Source: a virus. From it: a stretch of 22,114 nt of DNA. Where the stretch lies: positions 1-22,114 of IMG/VR virus record IMGVR_UViG_3300044911_001153; one strand, written 5' to 3'. The position numbers and the translations under genes are program-made. Under the pieces are notes generated by a model, which worked only from the letters and a program-made list of their open reading frames with translations, searched no databases and was not told the DNA's origin. This document shows positions 1-5,774 of this stretch, piece after piece (the stretch's first letter is position 1; each line of letters starts with the position of its first letter).

Positions 1-408
1 GGCAAGTTGTGTAGTATCACTTACAGGATCGTTCCAGGGACCAACAAAGACTGTTGGTTTATGAACTTTCTCATCATACTCAACATATAAGACACCACTG
101 TAACCGTGACTACGATGGTTGTGTACAGTCTGATAGTCTTCTTTCTTATATTTGATGGTCCAGATGTTGGTGATTTGATATTCAGAAACACCAGACTCTT
201 CACAGAACTTTTTCAGTTCATCATTGAAGAGCATATCAAAGTCCAGAGCATAACTTCTACCGTCCTTCTGGCGGTCTGTATAAAAGTGTTGAAGACCTTT
301 CTTTTCAAAGTTCTTTCTTTCCATCTTTTTATACAGTGCCGCCTTTTTTCTGGACCAGTCTTCTACCTCATAACGGTAGATGGGTACAAAGAATAGGGGA
401 TGTATCAT
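1..408 (-). CDS. Putative 2OG-Fe(II) oxygenase, partial (runs off the left edge)
   Basis: Open frame of 136 codons from an ATG at 408 with no stop before base 1, so the C-terminus lies outside the window. The start abuts the stop of the upstream gene exactly (TGA then ATG), which implies translational coupling. The protein begins MIHPLFFVPIYRYEVEDW. Around residues 93-118 it has TVHNHRSHGYSGVLYVEYDE followed by a KPTVF strand, which resembles the core of the putative 2OG-Fe(II) oxygenase family common in cyanophages (histidine-rich iron-binding segment, then SGVxYV). If that is right it would use Fe(II), O2 and 2-oxoglutarate to hydroxylate an unknown substrate in the host cytoplasm. The distal histidine and the arginine that binds 2-oxoglutarate would be in the missing part, so family membership is inferred from one half only. 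Confidence 0.65.
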   Translation of the reverse strand, partial: MIHPLFFVPIYRYEVEDWSRKKAALYKKMERKNFEKKGLQHFYTDRQKDGRSYALDFDMLFNDELKKFCEESGVSEYQITNIWTIKYKKEDYQTVHNHRSHGYSGVLYVEYDEKVHKPTVFVGPWNDPVSDTTQLA

Positions 409-1116
409 TCAGCGAACTGCGTCAAAAGCACAGTGACAGAAAGGACCATTGGCGTTTACATAATGTAAAAATATCTGATGGTGATAAGTATCGTCAGGCA
501 ACTTTCTCACCTTTCTCCATAACCTCTGTGCTTTATTGTATCTTGAAGGAAGTGGGTCACGCCAGTGTTCTCTTTCACACCCCTTATAAACCGCTGCGTC
601 ACCATCGTTCATCAGCACATAACTTTCAGAACCATCAGGACGCTCAAACCAAATGGGCCAAGGATCATTAGGATGATTAGAACTGATTTGAAGAGTCACA
701 CTGACCTCACAAGCAGGACGGTCACTATGACGCTTCAACTGTTGATTTACGAAATAGAAGCGATCGTAAAAATAAGTTGGGTGAAGGTCCATTTCAAGAC
801 GCTTCTCAATTTCTTTCTTAACTAGAAAGTGTAGTTCACGATAGGTCGGAATATTATAACGGGCAAGTGAACCATTGACTTGCTTCTCATCAGGACAGTA
901 ATCATACTTGTCCATTCGGTTATTGTAATAAGTTATCTGCCCCCTTTCAGTCGGCACATCAACCTTTAAGTTTTGTGGGTCGGCAATGAGACCTGGAATG
1001 AATAAGTATCCATTCTTCTCAAAGGACTCATTCTTGGACATCTTACGAGTGGGCATCGCACAACGCTGATACCCTTCCTCATAGACACCGCCTGTGGACT
1101 TATATTCTTTACTCAT
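409..1116 (-). CDS. Putative 2OG-Fe(II) oxygenase, 235 aa, cyanophage type
   Basis: Complete ORF with a good Shine-Dalgarno (GGAGGTGAG) just before the ATG. The protein has an HSD triplet (LKRHSDRPACEVSVTLQ, about residue 132) fitting the HxD iron-binding motif, then a PWPIWFERPDG strand, GDAAVYKGCEREHWRDPLP and HHQIFLHYV. The histidine in EHWRDP and the following HHQIFLHY strand fit the distal part of a double-stranded beta-helix oxygenase fold. I recognise the general pattern from cyanophage genomes but cannot name the substrate. It starts 14 nt after the stop of another oxygenase gene and is followed directly by a third candidate, so the three probably form one transcript. Catalytic activity is inferred. 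Confidence 0.7.
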   Translation of the reverse strand: MSKEYKSTGGVYEEGYQRCAMPTRKMSKNESFEKNGYLFIPGLIADPQNLKVDVPTERGQITYYNNRMDKYDYCPDEKQVNGSLARYNIPTYRELHFLVKKEIEKRLEMDLHPTYFYDRFYFVNQQLKRHSDRPACEVSVTLQISSNHPNDPWPIWFERPDGSESYVLMNDGDAAVYKGCEREHWRDPLPSRYNKAQRLWRKVRKLPDDTYHHQIFLHYVNANGPFCHCAFDAVR

Positions 1117-1130
1117 AACTCACCTCCAAA

Positions 1131-1748
1131 TTATTTGAACCTGGGACCAACTACCCAGCCGACTAAACTTTTTCTGAGGCCAGACTTGACTTTACGAACT
1201 CGGTGAGGAGTGCGTGAGTCAAACATAATCAAAGTGCCTCTCTGCTTGGGAGCAAAATACGTCTTACGTCCGTTATCCATAAACTGAACTTCGCCACCAG
1301 TGTAGTCTTCTGGGTCTGAGAGTTGAAGTGAGAAGGAAAGTTTTCTTACATACTCACCCTGAACCGTCATCAGGTCTTGTGCGATGTTTGTACCAGAGCT
1401 GACGATTTGTTGAGGTTTATAAGCAGTATCAATACCAGCGTCAATGTGCCAGTCATAAAACTGTCCAGCACCATATTGAGTGTATTGAATACTTTCACCA
1501 TCAATCGCAGTCAGGTCATACAAAAAGTTTTCTCTGTTGGTTCTCTGAATATAATGCCAGATAAAACCACCAACCCAGTGAGAAGTTGGAATCCAAGCGT
1601 TCTTGCTATCACGGATGACCTTATCTACTGCGTCTCCGTGAAGTCTGGACTCTTGTGCGATGGGATCGAACTTCTTAATATCTTCTTCAAGAATTTCTAC
1701 AATATCTTTGGGTAAGTCAGTCGCGTACCACGTCGTAAGAAATGACAT
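1131..1748 (-). CDS. 2OG-Fe(II) oxygenase, PKHD-type hydroxylase-like, 205 aa
   Basis: The clearest oxygenase in the window. It has QYGAGQFYDWHIDA at about residues 90-103 (HxD iron ligands), KLSFSLQLSDPEDYTGGEVQF, then GTLIMFDSRTPHRVRKV with the distal iron-ligand histidine, and GLRKSLVGWVVGP with the arginine expected to bind 2-oxoglutarate. This order and the GGE-x-F strand match the PKHD-type / prolyl 4-hydroxylase alpha-like family, and the length (about 200-225 aa) is normal. The substrate is unknown. It is the first gene of the three-gene oxygenase run and sits about 110 nt after the fibre gene upstream. No Shine-Dalgarno is visible before the ATG; a possible extended -10 promoter lies 32 nt upstream. 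Confidence 0.88.
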   Translation of the reverse strand: MSFLTTWYATDLPKDIVEILEEDIKKFDPIAQESRLHGDAVDKVIRDSKNAWIPTSHWVGGFIWHYIQRTNRENFLYDLTAIDGESIQYTQYGAGQFYDWHIDAGIDTAYKPQQIVSSGTNIAQDLMTVQGEYVRKLSFSLQLSDPEDYTGGEVQFMDNGRKTYFAPKQRGTLIMFDSRTPHRVRKVKSGLRKSLVGWVVGPRFK

Positions 1749-1779
1749 AAAGGAATAATATGTTTCAGTTTTATTATAT

Positions 1780-1788
1780 ATTATACCA
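1780..1788 (-). promoter_or_regulatory. Candidate extended -10 promoter for the oxygenase operon
   Basis: On the minus strand TGGTATAAT (TGN plus a perfect TATAAT) lies 32 nt before the ATG at 1748, in an AT-rich leader. No convincing -35 box is visible, which is common for extended -10 promoters. This gene run lacks the ATAAATA late motif found in front of most fibre operons, so it may be expressed by the host-type polymerase at another time. Confidence 0.4.
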
Positions 1789-1802
1789 CAAGAAGTGGGG
1801 TT

Positions 1803-1849
1803 TTAGGATGGGTAAGCGATAATTAAAATTATTATGGATAGGCAATAAT
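1803..1849 (-). pseudogene. Two tandem relics of a glycine-rich fibre gene 3' end
   Basis: Downstream of the stop of the 400-aa fibre gene the minus strand still reads as gene ends in two successive short frames: one gives IIIAYP then TAA (stop at 1832-1834), the next gives ILIIAYPS then TAA (stop at 1803-1805). The intact 768-aa glycine-rich protein in this window ends IVIIAYPS then TAA, with similar codons (ATC GCC TAC CCT TCA there, ATC GCT TAC CCA TCC here). The simplest reading is leftover 3' ends from replacement of the C-terminal cassette of the neighbouring fibre gene. The matches are short (6-9 codons each). Confidence 0.5.
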
Positions 1850-1858
1850 ATATTAAAT

Positions 1859-3061
1859 CTATCGCGCAAAATATCTGAGTATTACTATTCCAGATCCGCC
1901 CGATCCACCAGGTCCATAATTTGCTCCTCCTCCTCCCCCACCAGTATTTACAGTTCCAGGATTACCCCCAATAGATCCAGAGTTTGATCCTGCGCCGGCG
2001 CCACCTCCACCTGGACCTCCGTTACCACCAGTTCCATTTCCACCGTTGAAATCTCCACCACCACCTCCTCCGCCGCCGGCATAAGTTACGGATGAACCAC
2101 TAATTGATGATGCTGTTCCTGAACCACCAGGTCCACCAGGTCCACTACCAGGAGACCCAGCAGAACTTGCTCCACCACCTCCACCTGCTCCATAAGCATT
2201 TCCACTCTGCCCCTGATTTCCTCCAGGATTTCCTTGTGGTGGTGACGTTGGCGGTGTGTTTCCTGTCCCGCCAACCCCTTCTCCAGGGACACCAGATGTC
2301 CCACCACCTGATCCACCAGATTGACCAGAACCACCACCACTTCCAGCACCACCACCAGTAGAAGTGCAAACAGGAATAGAAGAAGGACTTCCATTACCAC
2401 CGCCGCCGGCACCGACAACAACAGGATAAGAATTACCAGCATTTACTCTAAAATCATTTCCTGTTCTAAAACCACCGGCACCGCCGCCTCCACCGCCGCG
2501 ATTATTTCGTGTAGATCCACTACCACCACCAGCTACTACAAGATATTCAACAAGTCCTGGACCTGTGTTAGTAACTACAAAAGAACCAGATGCTGAGAAT
2601 GTATGAACTTTATATTTATTTCCGTCCGAATCTGTATAGGTAGATATAGTTCCACCAGTTGCTTGAATAAAAGATCTATTAGTATCATACCATCCAGTTC
2701 CATCGTAAAATTGTAAGGTGCCAGTATCATCATTATAAATGATAGTGCCTTTGGCAGTTCCAACACCAGCGTTACGTCCTGTTGTCGTTGTAGCACCTAG
2801 ACCAATCTGATTATTTCTTATAAAACTGTCACCGACATTAATACCACCAGAAAACGTAGAGACTCCAGAAGTATTTACCGTTCCAGTTACATTGCCAGAT
2901 ACATTTCCAGTTACATTTCCAGTTAAGTTTCCAGTGATACTCGTCGCACTCAAAATACCGACCGTTGTGATACCTGAAAGAACCACACCAGTATCACTGA
3001 ATGTTACGGTGCTTAATCCACTTCGGTTTTGTATTTGATTGACACGAATTTCAGAAGCCAT
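1859..3061 (-). CDS. Glycine-rich tail fibre/adhesin-like protein, 400 aa
   Basis: Begins MASEIRVNQIQNRSGLSTVTF, an N-terminus I recognise from cyanophage tail fibres, then T-G-N-V repeats (about residues 45-65) and a shared block RNNQIGLGATTTTGRNAGVGTA. From about residue 165 a glycine-rich domain starts with EYLVVAGGGSGS and continues as runs of G with S, N and P, ending GGSGIVILRYFAR. The EYLVV...GIVILRY frame is typical of the Gly_rich_2-type domain, thought to pack polyglycine-II helices as in some phage receptor-binding adhesins. Probably the distal receptor-contacting part of a fibre. The C-terminal RYFAR differs from the IIAYPS ending of its paralogue, and relics of that ending lie just downstream. 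Transcribed from an ATAAATA motif 14 nt before the ATG; no Shine-Dalgarno seen. Confidence 0.75.
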   Translation of the reverse strand: MASEIRVNQIQNRSGLSTVTFSDTGVVLSGITTVGILSATSITGNLTGNVTGNVSGNVTGTVNTSGVSTFSGGINVGDSFIRNNQIGLGATTTTGRNAGVGTAKGTIIYNDDTGTLQFYDGTGWYDTNRSFIQATGGTISTYTDSDGNKYKVHTFSASGSFVVTNTGPGLVEYLVVAGGGSGSTRNNRGGGGGGAGGFRTGNDFRVNAGNSYPVVVGAGGGGNGSPSSIPVCTSTGGGAGSGGGSGQSGGSGGGTSGVPGEGVGGTGNTPPTSPPQGNPGGNQGQSGNAYGAGGGGGASSAGSPGSGPGGPGGSGTASSISGSSVTYAGGGGGGGGDFNGGNGTGGNGGPGGGGAGAGSNSGSIGGNPGTVNTGGGGGGANYGPGGSGGSGIVILRYFAR

Positions 3062-3075
3062 TATGGTTTTTTAGG

Positions 3076-3082
3076 TATTTAT
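3076..3082 (-). promoter_or_regulatory. T4-type late promoter motif ATAAATA
   Basis: ATAAATA on the minus strand, 14 nt before the ATG at 3061. The TAA stop of the upstream chaperone frame (3079-3081) lies inside the motif. The sequence from motif to start codon (3057-3082) is identical to that at 5749-5774. Confidence 0.6.
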
Positions 3083-3450
3083 TGTGGTTTAACTGGCCAA
3101 TCAACACCAGAAATACCCAGACGATTTGTAAAATCTAAAATCGGACTTGCAATGTCTGGAAGGTCTCTCAATTCTTGACGATAACTTAACTGTTCTGGTG
3201 TTGGAGTTCTATCAGGAAGAACCCACCAATCAGTTTCCGAAATGAGACGGTCTCTTTCTATACGAAGAAGTCTCATTGGTTCTGCTGCTTTGAGTTCTTC
3301 TATCTTTGATTCTACTTCTGCTTTTGTTGGTTTCTTTTGCCCACCTTCCTATACTGGCGGTTCATTCCATTCAATCCCATCATAACAATTTCCACTTACA
3401 GCAAATCTTGCTCCAGGTCTTATATTTAAAATTGCCTTAAAAATATCCAT
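3079..3450 (-). pseudogene. Tail assembly chaperone gene interrupted by an in-frame amber codon
   Basis: One continuous minus-strand frame of 124 codons, from the ATG at 3450 to the TAA at 3079, is broken only by a TAG at 3349-3351. The first part reads MDIFKAILNIRPGARFAV... to IEWNEPPV; after the TAG it continues EGGQKKPTKAEVESKIEELK, then RLLRIERDRLISETDWW...YRQELRDLPDI and ends DWPVKPQ. The second half matches the phage tail assembly chaperone family (RD-x-L-x-x-x-DW ... YRQxLRDLP), and the intact paralogue at 9151-9621 ends with the similar SWPIKPE. The start overlaps the stop of the upstream fibre gene (TAATG) with GGAGG 10 nt upstream, as at 9621. Downstream of the TAG, translation could restart only at an internal ATG (3276, giving 65 aa). 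A point mutation, a sequencing error or stop-codon readthrough are all possible. Confidence 0.8.
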
Positions 3451-4460
3451 TATGCAGAAACCTCCATCAAAGTAATAGTAGATGCTGGTTGACCATAGTA
3501 ATCTGCAGTATCGTAATCAAACCCTGTTCTATTAAAAAATAAAGAATATGTACTATACCCATTTAATTGAACACCATAAGTTGTTGCCGATGTTGTAGTT
3601 GGAGAATCCAAGTAATCATAACCAATAGTAATCCAGTTATAACCGTATGTTGATTGCCCATCATAATTCATAGCAGCAAAGGAACATCTTGTTCTCGATC
3701 CCCTAGCATCTCCATAACTTTCAACTATTGGAGATCCATTTCTAGTTATTCTTCCTTGAATCTCCCAATACCCAAATCCTATATGCATTTGCATCATAAC
3801 TAAAATTTTACTAGTAGAAGAACTAGGAGTTATAGTGGCCGTATATGGAGTGACTTGATAAAAAGATGTTCCATCAGAAGAAGATGACCAAGTAGTTTTA
3901 CAAATTGATTGAACAACCTGTAAAATACTTCCAGTTTGTTGAAGAATTGGATTACCAGAACTATTTAATATCTTTGTTCCTGCTGTAGAAAGTTTAAAGT
4001 TTCCAGAACTATCAAGTCTTGCTCTTTCCGTTCCAAAAGTTTTAAATATTAAATTATTGTTAGTTGCCGCATTTAGTTCAACATCTCCAGAAGAGTTAAG
4101 TCCATAATATGAAGTTGCGGAAGAACCATTATCTAGTCTAATAAAATTTGTTGACGTAGGACTATAAAAATGAACTCTTTCTTGTGGATTTGCGGTTCCT
4201 ATACCCAAATTACCACTCACATAGACACCACCAGTGACCTGAAGTGGTTGTGATGCGGTTCCTGTGCTTGTTCCACTTCCTATAAGAACAGGACCACTTG
4301 TAAAAGTAGAAACACCAGTTATATTAATATTTGTACCGCTACTTATATTAACTCCACTTACATTTATATTTCCCCCAGAAACATTGTGAAAGGATAAAGT
4401 ACTTCCACTTGAAGTAATGCTATTAATACCAGTAATACCTGTTGGGGTAATAATCGTCAT
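3450..4460 (-). CDS. Tail fibre-like protein, 336 aa
   Basis: N-terminal half is built of short beta-strand repeats rich in G, S, T, N and V (NINVSGVNISSG, ITGVSTFTSG) with a VSGNLGIGTANPQERVHF segment typical of cyanophage fibres. From about residue 180 the composition changes to a more globular domain (ILQVVQSICKTTWSSS ... SKILVMMQMHIGFGYWEIQG ... TITLMEVSA), similar in style to C-terminal fibre domains of marine phages. Likely a short side or tail fibre with a C-terminal binding or trimerisation domain. Its stop overlaps the ATG of the chaperone gene by one base, pairing a fibre with a dedicated assembly chaperone. The ATG at 4460 has a GGGAGA ribosome site and an ATAAATA motif 21 nt upstream. 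Confidence 0.72.
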   Translation of the reverse strand: MTIITPTGITGINSITSSGSTLSFHNVSGGNINVSGVNISSGTNINITGVSTFTSGPVLIGSGTSTGTASQPLQVTGGVYVSGNLGIGTANPQERVHFYSPTSTNFIRLDNGSSATSYYGLNSSGDVELNAATNNNLIFKTFGTERARLDSSGNFKLSTAGTKILNSSGNPILQQTGSILQVVQSICKTTWSSSSDGTSFYQVTPYTATITPSSSTSKILVMMQMHIGFGYWEIQGRITRNGSPIVESYGDARGSRTRCSFAAMNYDGQSTYGYNWITIGYDYLDSPTTTSATTYGVQLNGYSTYSLFFNRTGFDYDTADYYGQPASTITLMEVSA

Positions 4461-4481
4461 TTTATCTTTCTCCCATTCTCA

Positions 4482-4488
4482 TATTTAT
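4482..4488 (-). promoter_or_regulatory. T4-type late promoter motif ATAAATA
   Basis: Minus-strand ATAAATA, 21 nt before the ATG at 4460, with a GGGAGA ribosome site between. The TGA stop of the upstream fibre gene (4488-4490) runs into the motif (TGATAAATA). Confidence 0.55.
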
Positions 4489-5753
4489 CAGACCACAACA
4501 TAATTACCATCAATCGTCAAAACTCCATTAATGTTTACAGGTCCTGCCATCAGACCATTAAAGTTTGTTCCAATGTAATGATTACCATTCAGAGTATTAT
4601 CATAGATAACCATTCCATTTGAAACATAAAGTCCATTGAACGAGTTACCAACACCAGTAAGTCCTGATACATCAACGCTTGCGGTATTGACTCCAACAGA
4701 ACTTTGAGTCGTGATACCAGCAGTGTTTGCTCTCCACTTGGAAGAAACAACACCCGTCAACATTGAACCATCACCAACGAACTTGGATGCCGTAACGATT
4801 CCTGCTCCAACGTTACCCATCGAAACAGCAGCACCAGTCGTGTTGATGCCACCAACTACTATAAAGTCATCACGTTTTAATACTACGTTTCCAGTGCGCC
4901 CATAGAATCCTGTAACATTACTTGTGACAGCACCAGCAAAACCAATGTGTCTTGCCTGAATGACTGTACCGTTTCCAGGAGCAGAAGTGAAGACTAACTC
5001 ATTTGACAGAGCACTATAAGCACGAGTAGTGTCTTGATCGCTAGGATACTGAACGACACCATCAATCGTGACTAGAAGACTCTCACTGTTTGGAACTTCT
5101 TGTGAGAGATTGAAGACTGTTTGAGAACCAGTGCCCGTGAAGTTATCTACCTTATTATCGGTAATATCAAAGGTTGGAAAGTTGTTCGCTACCAGATTTC
5201 CCCAGAAGACATCAGTGTTGACTGGTGGTGTTGAGAAGATAATAACCGAATCAATATCAAAACCAAAACCATTTGCTGGTGTTGTGGTATCGTTTGGTTG
5301 CTGAATGACACCATTGATTGAAATTGTTAGTTGAGCAGCACGGGACATTGCTGCTTTAGTTCCGCTGTCGTAGGTTGCTTTGAACTTTGTGTTAATGCTG
5401 TCAAAAGCAACGTTGAGTGTATGAGTCGTTCCAGTTCCTAGCGCATTGAAATTGATTGCGTTATTGTTGTTTGCGTCTGATAGTGTAAGAGCAAGTTTAA
5501 CGGTGTTCTGATCGTTCTTAATGATATAGTAAGCAGTTCCAGAGGTCAGACCACCAATTGCTGTTCCAGTGGTACTATAAGTGACTCTCTGCCCTGTGAT
5601 GAAGCGGTGATTATTTGAAGTAATTGTATCATCGGTAAGAGATACAACGGACGCTGACGACCCATTAAACGTCAGCGTGTATGATGAGATATCATCTAGT
5701 ATCTTGAAACTATTGTTTTCGCCTGCCGCAGGTCTGTTACCAAGATATGCCAT
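4488..5753 (-). CDS. Tail fibre-like virion protein, 421 aa (MAYLGNRPA type)
   Basis: Starts MAYLGNRPAAGENNSFKILDD, an N-terminus I recognise from many cyanophage structural proteins. Residues 30-130 carry a beta-rich domain (TLTFNGSSASVVSLTDDTI ... NHRFITGQRVTYS ... GLTSGTAYYIIKND), residues 130-260 two copies of an NGV-type strand domain (LTISINGVIQQPNDTT and LLVTIDGVVQYPSDQDTT), then a linker with GFYGRTGNVVL and AGIVTASKFVGDGSMLTGV, and a C-terminus with GLYVSNGMVIYDN and ...INGVLTIDGNYVVV. The modular layout fits a fibre or baseplate-attached spike. It is a single-gene unit with its own ATAAATA motif. Exact attachment point on the virion cannot be told from sequence. Confidence 0.75.
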   Translation of the reverse strand: MAYLGNRPAAGENNSFKILDDISSYTLTFNGSSASVVSLTDDTITSNNHRFITGQRVTYSTTGTAIGGLTSGTAYYIIKNDQNTVKLALTLSDANNNNAINFNALGTGTTHTLNVAFDSINTKFKATYDSGTKAAMSRAAQLTISINGVIQQPNDTTTPANGFGFDIDSVIIFSTPPVNTDVFWGNLVANNFPTFDITDNKVDNFTGTGSQTVFNLSQEVPNSESLLVTIDGVVQYPSDQDTTRAYSALSNELVFTSAPGNGTVIQARHIGFAGAVTSNVTGFYGRTGNVVLKRDDFIVVGGINTTGAAVSMGNVGAGIVTASKFVGDGSMLTGVVSSKWRANTAGITTQSSVGVNTASVDVSGLTGVGNSFNGLYVSNGMVIYDNTLNGNHYIGTNFNGLMAGPVNINGVLTIDGNYVVV

Positions 5754-5767
5754 TATGGTTTTTTAGG

Positions 5768-5774
5768 TATTTAT
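5768..5774 (-). promoter_or_regulatory. T4-type late promoter motif ATAAATA
   Basis: Minus-strand ATAAATA, 14 nt before the ATG at 5753; the TAA stop of the 768-aa gene (5771-5773) lies inside it. The whole 26-bp stretch from motif to first codon equals that before the 400-aa fibre gene. Confidence 0.6.

Noticed and set aside
106-825. Overlapping plus-strand ORFs at the left end
   Set aside because: The minus strand here carries two coupled genes with recognisable oxygenase-like motifs and good starts; the plus-strand frames have no ribosome sites or motifs.
2104-2596. Long plus-strand and alternate-frame ORFs rich in His, Pro, Thr or Val/Leu opposite the glycine-rich domain
   Set aside because: They are shadows of GGN-rich codons in the real gene: repetitive composition, no ribosome sites, no plausible domains. 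The same holds for similar frames at 6052-6590 and 6652-7175.
3079-3276. A stand-alone 65-aa gene starting at the internal ATG
   Set aside because: The frame continues upstream through a conserved-looking region to a coupled ATG at 3450, broken only by one TAG, so the short ORF is the tail of an interrupted gene.
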